From positions 1 through 64,000 of the forward strand of contig DUTX01000063.1 in NCBI GenBank assembly GCA_012841865.1: a DNA stretch of 64,000 nt, given 5' to 3'. The notes beneath the pieces are model-generated. The model saw only the letters and a program-made list of their open reading frames with translations, was not told the DNA's origin and searched no databases. Positions 1 through 9,364 of the stretch are shown here, one piece after another (position 1 is the first letter of the stretch; the number at the start of each line of letters is the position of its first letter). The translations under genes and the position numbers were made by a program. Source of the DNA: Acholeplasmataceae bacterium (GTDB lineage: Bacteria; Bacillota_I; Bacilli_A; ML615J-28; CAG-698).

Positions 1-1
1 G

Positions 2-352
2 GGTAGACTTGCATTAATTCCGGCTTTGCTCGGAACGATTCTAAGAGTAAAACCGCTCCTTCACGTTTCTCCTGAAGGGAAACTAACTGTAGAAGGTAAA
101 GCTCGGGGTAGACAAAGCGCGATTGATCGGCTCTTTGAAAGAATGGTTAATACTATTGAAAATTCTGAGGAACAAACTATTTATATTTCGCACGGAGATT
201 GTATCGAAGATGCGGAGTATTTAAAGAATAAAATAATAGCCGCGCTTCCAGTTAAAGAAATATTGATTAATTATATTGGTCCCGTTGTCGGAAGCCATTC
301 CGGTCCCGGTACTTTAGCCGTCTTTTTCTTAGGAAATGACCGTATAGAATGA
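2..352 (+). CDS. DegV family fatty-acid-binding protein, C-terminal part
   Basis: The reading frame is open from the window edge, so the N-terminus lies upstream. The visible part carries typical DegV C-terminal motifs: a KARGRQSAIDRL segment, YISHGDC, and the GPVVGSHSGPGTLAVFF block near the end. DegV proteins bind a fatty acid in a two-domain fold and act as the FakB partner of the FakA fatty-acid kinase, or have an unknown lipid-binding role. A strong terminator follows, so this ends its transcription unit. The family is clear; the specific lipid and partner are not visible. Confidence 0.9.
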   Translation, partial: GRLALIPALLGTILRVKPLLHVSPEGKLTVEGKARGRQSAIDRLFERMVNTIENSEEQTIYISHGDCIEDAEYLKNKIIAALPVKEILINYIGPVVGSHSGPGTLAVFFLGNDRIE

Positions 353-432
353 AAGTGGCTTTAAACAAAATTTCTAACATTAGAACTACAAAAATCCAGA
401 ATTGATTAGGTTTAGTTTTTTAAAAAAACAAA

Positions 433-479
433 AAAAGGTGAAGCAAAGAAGAATTCTCTTAAATGCTTCACCTTTTATT
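433..479. terminator. Bidirectional Rho-independent terminator
   Basis: A 13-bp perfect stem (433-445 with 464-476) closes on an inner AGAATTCT palindrome. A-runs and T-runs flank it on both sides. It serves the DegV gene on the plus strand and the lipoprotein gene on the minus strand. Confidence 0.9.
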
Positions 480-508
480 ATGGCAATTTTATTTATTATT
501 TTTTAAAA

Positions 509-1321
509 TTATTTACTTTTATAAATTAAGATATAATTTCCGTCTACAAAACCGTATTTATTCGCAAATTTCAATATGAAAAATTCTGAATTATATATAT
601 CTCTAACATCGTAAAGAGACCGATAATTATAAGTTGTACCGTCCTTTTTTTGAAAATGCTCTTTTATAATATAATATTCTGTATCTTTATTCAAAGTCAT
701 TTCTTGTATCTTATCCTCAGTAATAAATGTTTCCTTAATTAATGTCTTATTTGAATCGTATTCTTCGATACTAAACTTAATTAATTTATCAATCGGAATT
801 AAATTTATCTCAATACTATTAATGGTTTCCTTGTTGTTAATTTTGAGTTTATCTTCATAACTTAGCTTTATATATGGTACGGTTGCTTGGATATTATAGC
901 TTCTTTGATCAAGTAACTCTTGTTTTATATTATGGTCCTTATCTTCATATAAACCGTAAATTTTTAGTTTGATGTCAGAATCAATAAAATAGATTTTAGT
1001 TTCTATTGAATAAGTATTAATCTCTTGATCTCCATCGCGGTGTGTACCTAATTCGTTTTTATTGTTTATAAACCCTTTTTTACTGTGAATTATTGTATAA
1101 CTCGAACTATTTTCAGTCTTAGTTTCTTTAAGCAAAACCAAATAATCAGAACTTTCATAATCAGAAAAATTATTATTGTAGTCTATAAATAGTCCTACTA
1201 GCAGATTAGGATTTTTAATAATATTACCGTTATCGTCACTATCACTGTTTTCAATTGCTAAAGTACAACCGGTTAAAGCAAGTGAAAATAGTAAAACTAT
1301 AAAACTTAGAAATTTTTTCAT
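509..1321 (-). CDS. Putative lipoprotein, paralog of the upstream gene
   Basis: 270 residues. A signal peptide (MKKFLSFIVLLFSLALTGC) ends in an LTGC lipobox, so the mature protein should be anchored outside the membrane by Cys19. The rest is hydrophilic, rich in Asn, Asp, Lys and Tyr, with predicted beta-type segments and no enzyme motif that I recognise. The start overlaps the stop of the preceding lipoprotein gene by 4 bp, which implies translational coupling. Both lipoproteins share the layout LxGCxLA, then a NLLVG/SLIGV block, then a terminal KFxNxxGFVxGN motif, so they arose by tandem duplication. Function unknown. Confidence 0.8.
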   Translation of the reverse strand: MKKFLSFIVLLFSLALTGCTLAIENSDSDDNGNIIKNPNLLVGLFIDYNNNFSDYESSDYLVLLKETKTENSSSYTIIHSKKGFINNKNELGTHRDGDQEINTYSIETKIYFIDSDIKLKIYGLYEDKDHNIKQELLDQRSYNIQATVPYIKLSYEDKLKINNKETINSIEINLIPIDKLIKFSIEEYDSNKTLIKETFITEDKIQEMTLNKDTEYYIIKEHFQKKDGTTYNYRSLYDVRDIYNSEFFILKFANKYGFVDGNYILIYKSK

Positions 1322-2109
1322 AGACTATCCAACCTTTTAAAATTTAACGTATTCCCATTTACAAACCCTTTATCATTAGTAAACTTTAATAAAAATGGTT
1401 TTTCGAATTCATTATGATTTATTATACTTCTTTTTATATAATCTCCATTTTTATCTGTAAAATATTCACTGATAATGATATATTCAACCTCGTTATTTAT
1501 CTCTATTGTTTTATCTTCATCAGTAGTGATTGTTTCGCTGGCAATTAAATTAGAATCTTGATCATATTTATCAATACTTAAAAACTTAAGGGTATCAACA
1601 TAATTTACATTTACAGTCACAGATCTTTCTTCAGAATTTCCATTAACTGTTCTTTTCTGACTAAATTTATAAATTAAATCCAATCCATCTATTGTTGTTA
1701 TCTGCTCAAGATTATAATAGATTTCCTCATCTTTTTCATAAATACCATGGATAAGGATGATTTTCTTAAAGCTTCTGTTGAAAATAATATCTACTTCATA
1801 GGTTGTGGAAGTTATCTTTTTCCCGTCATCATCAATTGTGCTATTGTTAATATTTACATTGCAGAAACCTGGTAAACCATGTATTTCAGAAACTAGATGG
1901 TCGTAAATAAAGTACCTTTTTTCAAATAGTTTTAAACTTGTGGCGGTTTCAAATGTGCTACCATCATCCATTAAATTGACCCAGACACCAATGAGGCTTT
2001 GATGCTCGTCATCATAATTATTTTCGTTTGGATTAGTCATGGCAAGACTGCATCCGGATATCAAAATTAGTAAATAAAATAAAATATACATTCTAATCAT
2101 TTTTTTCAA
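1318..2109 (-). CDS. Putative lipoprotein, first of a tandem pair
   Basis: About 263 residues with an N-terminal hydrophobic segment ending in a LISGC lipobox. I chose a TTG start at 2109 because AAGGTG lies about six bases upstream. An in-frame ATG at 2133 would lack a site, and the ATG at 2100 lies too far from it. The gene overlaps the 3' end of the XRE regulator gene, so the two are one transcript. The C-terminal KFTNDKGFVNGN motif matches the KFANKYGFVDGN of its downstream neighbour. It is a surface-exposed protein of unknown role, specific to this small cassette. Confidence 0.75.
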   Translation of the reverse strand: MKKMIRMYILFYLLILISGCSLAMTNPNENNYDDEHQSLIGVWVNLMDDGSTFETATSLKLFEKRYFIYDHLVSEIHGLPGFCNVNINNSTIDDDGKKITSTTYEVDIIFNRSFKKIILIHGIYEKDEEIYYNLEQITTIDGLDLIYKFSQKRTVNGNSEERSVTVNVNYVDTLKFLSIDKYDQDSNLIASETITTDEDKTIEINNEVEYIIISEYFTDKNGDYIKRSIINHNEFEKPFLLKFTNDKGFVNGNTLNFKRLDSL

Positions 2110-2326
2110 TTGAATCACCTTCGTCCCTTTCATATTTTAACAAATCCCCCGGTTCACAATTTAAGTAATAGCAAATTTTAGCTAGCGTTTCAAAACGAAT
2201 CGCCCTTGCTTTGCCGCTTCTAAGAATCGACATATTAGCTTCTGTTATCCCGACCAATTCGCATAATTCTTTCGATGTCATACCCATTTCCCTTAATAAT
2301 TCATCTAAAGCAACTTTTACAGGCAT
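2093..2326 (-). CDS. XRE-family transcriptional regulator (YozG-like)
   Basis: 77 residues that are almost entirely one Cro/C1-type helix-turn-helix: MGMTSKELCELVGITEANMSIL, then a FETLAKICYYLNCEPGDLL tail. This compact form is known from regulators encoded next to integral membrane proteins of the DUF2975 type. Its start lies one base after the stop of the membrane-protein gene, so the two are translationally coupled. It probably represses its own operon through the twin palindromes at 3279-3327 (inference). No ligand-binding domain is present, so any signal must come from the membrane partner. Confidence 0.88.
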   Translation of the reverse strand: MPVKVALDELLREMGMTSKELCELVGITEANMSILRSGKARAIRFETLAKICYYLNCEPGDLLKYERDEGDSIEKND

Positions 2327-2327
2327 G

Positions 2328-3266
2328 TTAAATTGTTAATCTATTTTCTTCTTGTAGTTTATTTGATTTTATAAATGAATTTGTTAGGAAAATGGTTAAG
2401 AAAAATATCAATATTTCAGTTAAAGGAAACGATAAGGCAAACCTCAAATTTTGGATGTGTTTTCCAAAGACAATTTGGTAAATATTAAAGAACAATAACG
2501 ATGATATTAAATAAATAATGATTACCTTTGATAAATGATTTAACTTTTTGGTTTCATTAATTAATTCAATTTCAAAACCACTACTACGAATACAAATATT
2601 CTTAAAGATATGAAGTGAATAAATATATAAACCAATAGTAATAAAAGAGTTTAATGAACTTAAAACAATTTTTAAATTCTCTAAAGATGAATACTCACTC
2701 TTAATTTCTTGAAATAATTTAGACGGAACAAGATAAAATGCTCCGAATAATAAGAGCCAAGTAATAAAATCAATAAATCTTAGAAAAGATTTATTATTGA
2801 GTAGGGTTTTGGAAGTGATTAATTTTATTCCTATATACAAGAATAAGATCAGGTAAAAGGAACTGCTAATACCGCTTAAGAGGATGAAGTCGATCGTTTC
2901 ATCGGTTATTTCCTTAAAATTTATAAAGATATCCTTTAGAAGAAATGGATTAATGTAATAGTAGATTGTAAGAAATAAAGATGCAGATAACAGTGCTAAA
3001 AAAAACAAATCAATATTTTTGGCTTTTTTCTTTAATAGTAAAACAAGCAAAAAATAAATTGGAATTAATGAAATAATTATGTATAAAATTATCGATAAAC
3101 AATTTAAAGCACTAGATTTTAAAGATAAATATCTTAATAAATTTCCAATTGCACTAAAAGGCGAACCAACAATAGAAAATAAAGGTTCATAACCTTTCTT
3201 CCCATAAATAATAGCAAGTGCAAGCAGGGCAATAATATAAATAAATAAAATAATTCTTTTTTTCAT
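2328..3266 (-). CDS. Multi-pass membrane protein paired with the XRE regulator
   Basis: 312 residues with about eight hydrophobic segments and short polar loops. The start at 3266 is set by GGAGG seven bases upstream. Position and pairing recall DUF2975-type membrane proteins, which are encoded with small XRE regulators. Those are usually near 160-200 residues, so this one is about double length and could be an internal duplication or another family. It heads a four-gene minus-strand operon (membrane protein, regulator, two lipoproteins). It may sense an envelope signal and control the regulator (inference). No transporter signature was recognised. Confidence 0.7.
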   Translation of the reverse strand: MKKRIILFIYIIALLALAIIYGKKGYEPLFSIVGSPFSAIGNLLRYLSLKSSALNCLSIILYIIISLIPIYFLLVLLLKKKAKNIDLFFLALLSASLFLTIYYYINPFLLKDIFINFKEITDETIDFILLSGISSSFYLILFLYIGIKLITSKTLLNNKSFLRFIDFITWLLLFGAFYLVPSKLFQEIKSEYSSLENLKIVLSSLNSFITIGLYIYSLHIFKNICIRSSGFEIELINETKKLNHLSKVIIIYLISSLLFFNIYQIVFGKHIQNLRFALSFPLTEILIFFLTIFLTNSFIKSNKLQEENRLTI

Positions 3267-3278
3267 GTTTTCCTCCAA

Positions 3279-3327
3279 TTATCGTTTGTCGATAATATAT
3301 ATGCTATTAATTATCGAAAATCAATAA
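3279..3327 (-). promoter_or_regulatory. Promoter with twin 17-bp palindromic operators
   Basis: Two copies of an inverted repeat lie 32 bp apart, about three helical turns. One is perfect at 3279-3295 (TTATCG, 5 bp, CGATAA). The other is imperfect at 3311-3327 (TTATCG, 5 bp, CAATAA). A minus-strand promoter fits between and within them: -35 TTGATT at 3319-3324 and -10 TATATA at 3296-3301 with a 17-bp spacer. One operator covers the -35 box and the other the start site, the classic arrangement for autorepression by the XRE protein. Confidence 0.65.
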
Positions 3328-3637
3328 TTTTTTTAAAAAAGTTTAAATAATTTATTTGAAACCCTAATAACAAAAAAGAAATATTAATATTAAGTTAGAC
3401 AAAACAGGAAAATCCTTAGATTTTTGTATCGAACTGTTAAACTCTTTTTTGTATAAAAAGCAAAAAAGATAATAAGATAATAGTATGGTTTTTTCTGGTT
3501 AAAGCAAAATTGACCATGAAAAAAATAAATTATGATAAAATAATTATTTAGTTGAGGAAATTTTCTAAATTCCGAATGATGAATCAAGGATTTAATGTCA
3601 TAAAATTAAAAAAAAATAAAAAATTAGCAATCATCAC
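3328..3637. other. AT-rich gap with no gene seen
   Basis: About 310 bases between the divergent XRE cassette and the hsp20 promoter. An open frame of about 65 codons exists on the minus strand, but it has no ribosome-binding site and low-complexity composition. I see no conserved element here. Confidence 0.5.
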
Positions 3638-3696
3638 TTGACATTGCTAATTCTTATGATATAATAGTATTAGCACTTAGGTATTAAAAGTGCTAA
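3638..3696 (+). promoter_or_regulatory. SigA-type promoter with CIRCE operator
   Basis: The -35 box TTGACA is at 3638-3643 and the -10 box TATAAT at 3660-3665. A CIRCE element follows at 3670-3696: TTAGCACTT, 9-bp spacer, AAGTGCTAA, with perfect 9-bp arms. HrcA binds CIRCE and represses heat-shock operons; hrcA is present at 60251. A hairpin (ACCGGA/TCCGGT, 3725-3742) lies in the leader. Confidence 0.95.
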
Positions 3697-3775
3697 TAAC
3701 GCATATAATAAAATGAAATTTTAAACCGGAAATGAATCCGGTAAAAAAAACAACAAAAAAGGAGGATTAGATTAT

Positions 3776-4180
3776 ATGAAAATTATCAGAAGGAGAAAAA
3801 ATTTCTTTGATAGTATTTTTGATGATTTCTTTGATTTTCCGACTAAAACACGTAAAGATCTGATGAGAACAGAGATAAAAAAGGTCGGAGATAATTATCA
3901 AATCGATGTAGAACTTCCCGGTTTTAATAAGGAAGATCTTAAAATTAATCTTGAGGACGGATATCTAACCATTTCCGCAAAACGCGAGCATGCGCATGAG
4001 GAAAAAGAAGCAGATGAAATCATCCGTTCTGAGCGTTATTACGGTGAATTTGCCCGTTCTTACTATGTCGGCAATATTTCCGAAAGCGAGATTACAGCAA
4101 AATACAATAACGGGATTCTGACAGTCTTGCTTCCTTGTGAAAGCAATACTGAGAATAAAAAATATATCACTATCGAATAA
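3776..4180 (+). CDS. Hsp20/alpha-crystallin small heat-shock protein
   Basis: 134 residues: a short Phe-rich N-terminal arm, then an alpha-crystallin domain from about residue 28. The VELPGFNKEDLKI and NGILTVLLP motifs mark its two ends. The GxLTVxLP sequence and the short C-terminal extension are typical. It is an ATP-independent holdase that keeps unfolding proteins soluble for DnaK and GroEL. A strong AAGGAGG precedes the ATG. It is first in an operon with groES and groEL and shares their CIRCE promoter. A second hsp20 lies at 26956 under apparently different control. Confidence 0.95.
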   Translation: MKIIRRRKNFFDSIFDDFFDFPTKTRKDLMRTEIKKVGDNYQIDVELPGFNKEDLKINLEDGYLTISAKREHAHEEKEADEIIRSERYYGEFARSYYVGNISESEITAKYNNGILTVLLPCESNTENKKYITIE

Positions 4181-4198
4181 TAGGAGGAATTGGAAGCT

Positions 4199-6111
<1,913 letters not shown>

Positions 6112-6117
6112 AACTTT

Positions 6118-6138
6118 GCCACCATTAGGTGGCTTTTT
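6118..6138 (+). terminator. Terminator of the hsp20-groES-groEL operon
   Basis: Stem GCCACC/GGTGGC (6118-6123 with 6128-6133) with an ATTA loop, followed by a T-run. Confidence 0.9.
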
Positions 6139-6171
6139 AGTTTCATTTAAGATTAGTATTATAATATTACA

Positions 6172-6490
6172 GTGATGCTATGAGTGAAAATCATAGTTGT
6201 GAATAAAAATGCATCTTTGTAACCTCCAAAGGTGCCGGTAGTGACGTCATCATCTATAATGATTATTACGATACTATCATTTTCTCACGAACCACCATGT
6301 TATTAACGGTTATTCCAATATTTTCATAGAACTCGTGAACGGAAGCTACATTAATTGGTGGCGACACTACCGGCGATATTGCATAATTAAACAAAAACAT
6401 AATCTTTAGGGAACCGAATTCGAAATTACGGTCACAACTTAGCAATTACTTTATACATTATTAATGGAGACTCCTCTCTCCTTTTTTTTT
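6172..6490 (+). ncRNA. Candidate structured noncoding RNA, about 320 nt
   Basis: This stretch has no credible ORF. It is bracketed by a -10 box (TATAAT 6160-6165, weak -35) and a terminator (6466-6490). Several perfect pairings nest: a CTATGA/TCATAG hairpin (6178-6183/6191-6196), AGTTGTGA with TCACAACT (6195-6202/6432-6439), and a 10-bp GC-rich helix GCCGGTAGTG/CACTACCGGC (6234-6243/6365-6374). A CTTTG/CAAAG hairpin (6215-6219/6227-6231) presents a 7-nt loop containing AACCTC. TCACGA/TCGTGA and CCACC/GGTGG pairings inside would cross, like a pseudoknot. It does not match RNase P RNA, tmRNA or SRP RNA signatures that I know. The next gene has its own promoter, so a riboswitch role is less likely. 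Confidence 0.55.
6466..6490 (+). terminator. Terminator of the candidate ncRNA
   Basis: Stem GGAGA/TCTCC (6466-6470/6477-6481) with a 6-nt loop and a run of nine T. Confidence 0.8.
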
Positions 6491-6493
6491 ACC

Positions 6494-6522
6494 TTTACAC
6501 GTTTAAATAAAAGTGATATAAT
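6494..6522 (+). promoter_or_regulatory. SigA-type promoter of the YwaF-like gene
   Basis: TTTACA at 6494-6499, a 17-bp spacer and TATAAT at 6517-6522. It lies directly after the preceding terminator. Confidence 0.75.
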
Positions 6523-6558
6523 TATTTGTAGTTTAATGTAAAACAAGGAAGAATAAAA

Positions 6559-7317
6559 ATGAAATCTTTTTTTAGAAAATTCTTTTTTGAAGGTTTTGAA
6601 TCCGGAGAATTTATGTTTGGATTTACTCATATCCTTTCAATTGTTTTCGTGATACTCTCAATTGTTTTATTTACTTTTTTCTTGCGGAACAAAGATGAAA
6701 AGTATATTCTTGGAAAAATGAAAATCATTTCTGCAATTTCTTTGCTTATTTATTTTGGCAGAAGACTTCTATATTATGATGGAAACACGAGTTTAATCGA
6801 AGCTCTATGGCCGTTCTATTTATGTAATATTAATACAATTTTTCTGTCTCTTTCTATTATCTTTAATATCAAGAAAGGTCGCGATTTCTTTTTAGTAACA
6901 GGCCTAATTGGCGGCATTTTTACCTTTTTAATGCCCGAAGGCATCTTTGTAGATCGCTATCTGACCTTTTCTATTCTTGACAGCATTATGTCCCATTATG
7001 TGATCATTGTCATTCCGATGGTGCTTTTACTAACCGGGTGTCATGTGCTTCATTTAAAAAATATTTATCAAGTCTTTGTTGGGCTTTTAATTTGTGTTTT
7101 TAATTCGGAAATATTGCAAAAGGCGTTATTTGATAAATCTTTTGATTATCTTTTCTTCAGATCAACACTGCCCTTTACAATCCCGGGCGTTCCCCAATTC
7201 CTGATATTATCTTCGCTTTCAATAATTTTGGTTTTACTTGTTTACTTTCTGGATCACCGCTATATTGAGCGCCATCCGGAGAAAATAAAAGAAGAATTAG
7301 CATACAGGCAAGGTTAA
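6559..7317 (+). CDS. YwaF/TIGR02206-type integral membrane protein
   Basis: 252 residues with about seven transmembrane segments. The pattern resembles the TIGR02206 (YwaF) family: a W-P-F-Y-L-C-N-I-N motif around residue 85, SHYVIIVIPMV in the middle and a final helix rich in Leu and Val. The molecular function of the family is not established. The gene is monocistronic, with its own promoter and a terminator whose stem begins inside the last codons. The AAGGAAG site lies upstream of the ATG. Confidence 0.7.
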   Translation: MKSFFRKFFFEGFESGEFMFGFTHILSIVFVILSIVLFTFFLRNKDEKYILGKMKIISAISLLIYFGRRLLYYDGNTSLIEALWPFYLCNINTIFLSLSIIFNIKKGRDFFLVTGLIGGIFTFLMPEGIFVDRYLTFSILDSIMSHYVIIVIPMVLLLTGCHVLHLKNIYQVFVGLLICVFNSEILQKALFDKSFDYLFFRSTLPFTIPGVPQFLILSSLSIILVLLVYFLDHRYIERHPEKIKEELAYRQG

Positions 7318-7333
7318 TTACCTTGCCTCTTTT
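7307..7333 (+). terminator. Terminator after the YwaF-like gene
   Basis: A 7-bp stem GGCAAGG/CCTTGCC (7307-7313/7321-7327) with a TTAATTA loop that contains the stop codon, then TCTTTT. Confidence 0.85.
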
Positions 7334-7334
7334 G

Positions 7335-8246
7335 TTAGTTTAGTAAATCTTCCGCAAACTTATCGTCTCTTACCCCCATAAAAACCGGTTGTCTTAGTCC
7401 GCCTTCTTTTGTTTTCATCATATACCGCACCCTTCCGACCAACTTTGGAACCATCCAGATAACATTTTCTTTTTCTGGAAATAGAGGAATTGAAGGATTG
7501 TTTTTTGCATAATTGATAATCTGTTGTTTAAATTTTCCGGTGACGACAGATCCTGCTCGAATGATTTTTCCGTCTAGGTAACGCCCTAAAATTAAGTCAA
7601 TGACATTTTCTTTTGGGATATAACCGCAGATAATCAAGTCATCTTCTTCATAGATTTTGATTTTTAGCCAAACGGAACTCCTTTTTCCGGGATAATAATG
7701 GCTGTCTTTTTTTTTAGCAACGATACCTTCTAATTTCATTTCTTTGACAACTTGAAAAAGTTTTTGACCATTTTCTTTGATATATTTAGAGATTATTAAG
7801 TCCTTGCTTTCTTGAACATTTTCTTGGAGTAGCTTTTTCCTTTCTAGTAGGGGAGTATCAATTAAGAATTTGTCCTTTAAATAAAGCAAATCAAAAGCAA
7901 CATAGATGACCGGGTTGATATTAGTTTGGATTTTTATCTTAAAAGGATCGGTCATTAAAGATCTTCTTTGGAGTGCATAAAAGTCCGGTTTTCCGTTTTT
8001 TATTAAAAGAAGTTCGCCGTCTAAAAGCATTTTCACCTTTACATTTTGATGTAAATTCTTTAATTCTGGATAGGTTTGATTTAAGATTTTCCCACGTTTA
8101 TTTATTAGTTCGGTAGCTTCATCCAGATAAGCAAGACACCTGATGCCGTCAAATTTTAATTCATAGAGATAGTCGGGACTGTTGAAAACATCTTTTGCTT
8201 CCTCAAAGAGCATCGGCGAAAGATTTCTTTTTTCAAAGCTGTACAT
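7335..8246 (-). CDS. ligD: ATP-dependent DNA ligase (LigD ligase domain) for NHEJ
   Basis: 303 residues covering only the ligase: an adenylation domain with the catalytic lysine motif ELKFDGIR (Lys about 31), the LDGEL motif III, LEGIVAKKKDS motif IV, and SVWLKIK motif V. An OB-fold domain follows. It seals double-strand breaks after recruitment by Ku. The polymerase and phosphoesterase domains of classical LigD are absent, as in several minimal NHEJ loci. Its ATG directly follows the ku stop codon (TAAATG), so the two are co-translated. Confidence 0.93.
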   Translation of the reverse strand: MYSFEKRNLSPMLFEEAKDVFNSPDYLYELKFDGIRCLAYLDEATELINKRGKILNQTYPELKNLHQNVKVKMLLDGELLLIKNGKPDFYALQRRSLMTDPFKIKIQTNINPVIYVAFDLLYLKDKFLIDTPLLERKKLLQENVQESKDLIISKYIKENGQKLFQVVKEMKLEGIVAKKKDSHYYPGKRSSVWLKIKIYEEDDLIICGYIPKENVIDLILGRYLDGKIIRAGSVVTGKFKQQIINYAKNNPSIPLFPEKENVIWMVPKLVGRVRYMMKTKEGGLRQPVFMGVRDDKFAEDLLN

Positions 8247-9023
8247 TTAAGCTCTGGCTTCCGATTCAATATTTTTTAAGCTTTCCTCTAAAGCCGTCAT
8301 TAAATCAAGAGCTGGATGATAATCACCTTCCTCTTTGACATAGACGGTTTTTCCGGCAATTTTTGCTTGAATCGCCTGTTCGATCTTTTCTCGATATTCG
8401 TCTCTAAAAGCACTGATTTCAAAAGGTTTGGTGAGTGTATTTAAAAGAGTAATCGCGAGATTTAGTTCTTGTTTATCAAGTTTGGTTTTTACATCCGGAT
8501 AAGGATAAGCAAGCATATCTTCATGAAAGTGGAGCGTGTTTAAGTACATGATTCCGGATTTTACTCTTAAGGCGATTAATTTCTCCTTGGTTCCTAATAC
8601 TGTTTTCGCAACCCCGCATTTCTTTTCTTTTTCCATTGCTGCTTTAAGAAGCGAAAAAGCGCGTTCGGCACCTTTTTCCGGAACAACATAATAAGCCTTA
8701 TCAAAATATAAAGAATCAATTGCGCTTAAGTTGACAAATTGTTTGATAACAATGGTTTTGTCGCGCTTTGATTTCAATTTTTCAAAATCAGCGGGAGTAA
8801 AGATTACATATTTTCCCTTTTCATACTCATATCCTTTTACAATATCCTCCTGCGGAACTTCTTGATTATCGCAATCGACGCAGGTTTTTTTATATTTAAC
8901 TCGGCTCATCGTTTTTTTATCGACAAGATGAAAACTAACCCCACCACCTTTTACAACATTATACAAAGCAACCGGTATATAAATAAGCCCGAAACTGATT
9001 GCTCCTTTAAAACTAATAGCCAT
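8247..9023 (-). CDS. ku: Non-homologous end-joining protein Ku
   Basis: 258 residues, normal for bacterial Ku. The N-terminus MAISFKGAISFGLIYIPV and the DIVKGYEYEKGKYV block are family signatures. A KTCVDC motif near residue 46 is a small cysteine pair seen in some Firmicute Ku proteins. The homodimer encircles broken DNA ends and recruits the ligase encoded immediately downstream. The gene is divergent from a small helical protein gene at 9152, and about 128 bp of shared upstream DNA separates them. Confidence 0.95.
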   Translation of the reverse strand: MAISFKGAISFGLIYIPVALYNVVKGGGVSFHLVDKKTMSRVKYKKTCVDCDNQEVPQEDIVKGYEYEKGKYVIFTPADFEKLKSKRDKTIVIKQFVNLSAIDSLYFDKAYYVVPEKGAERAFSLLKAAMEKEKKCGVAKTVLGTKEKLIALRVKSGIMYLNTLHFHEDMLAYPYPDVKTKLDKQELNLAITLLNTLTKPFEISAFRDEYREKIEQAIQAKIAGKTVYVKEEGDYHPALDLMTALEESLKNIESEARA

Positions 9024-9151
9024 TTTTCTGCCTCCAGATTTTGATTTAATAATATTATTTCTATTTTGGAAAAAAATATAAAAAATCTCAAAAAATTACA
9101 ATAGTTATTTGTTATATTAGTGAGAAAAGGATAATAAGAAAGGAGCGGCGT

Positions 9152-9328
9152 ATGAATAATAATACACAAGCAAAAATCAAAGATTTGAACAAAAAGATTA
9201 AGATCTCGAAATTGAAACGTGATGCATATTCTTTGCTTGGCCACTCTAAAAAAGTCCAAGAGAACAAAAAAACTATTTTTGAACTGGAAACTAAATTAAT
9301 GAAAATTAAATTGGATTCCACAAAATAA
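9152..9328 (+). CDS. Small helical (coiled-coil) protein, 58 residues
   Basis: A 58-codon frame (start MNNNTQAKIKDL, end KLDSTK) with a strong AAGGAG site nine bases before the ATG and a terminator 11 bases after the stop. The sequence is Lys-rich, with heptad-like Ile/Leu spacing and no membrane segment, so a short coiled coil is likely. It has no family that I recognise. It is divergent from ku and could be linked to NHEJ or simply be an unrelated neighbour. Confidence 0.65.
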   Translation: MNNNTQAKIKDLNKKIKISKLKRDAYSLLGHSKKVQENKKTIFELETKLMKIKLDSTK

Positions 9329-9339
9329 TGTGTAAAGCA

Positions 9340-9364
9340 AAAAGCCATTTTAACAATGGCTTTT
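9340..9364. terminator. Bidirectional terminator
   Basis: A 10-bp stem AAAAGCCATT/AATGGCTTTT (9340-9349/9355-9364) with a 5-nt loop. It serves the small ORF on plus and the GH3-AraC gene on minus. Confidence 0.9.

Noticed and set aside
3390-3587. A 65-codon minus-strand frame before hsp20
   Set aside because: No ribosome-binding site, very AT-rich, dominated by Phe, Tyr and Lys as random AT-rich DNA gives. It has no conserved pattern.
6172-6490. RNase P RNA, tmRNA or SRP RNA for the candidate ncRNA
   Set aside because: The conserved GAGGAAAGTCC of RNase P RNA, a tRNA-like T-arm with CCA end of tmRNA, and the SRP tetraloop helix are not present.
6172-6558. A riboswitch controlling the YwaF-like gene
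   Set aside because: The terminator at 6466-6490 is followed by a well-formed promoter (6494-6522), so the gene does not depend on read-through.
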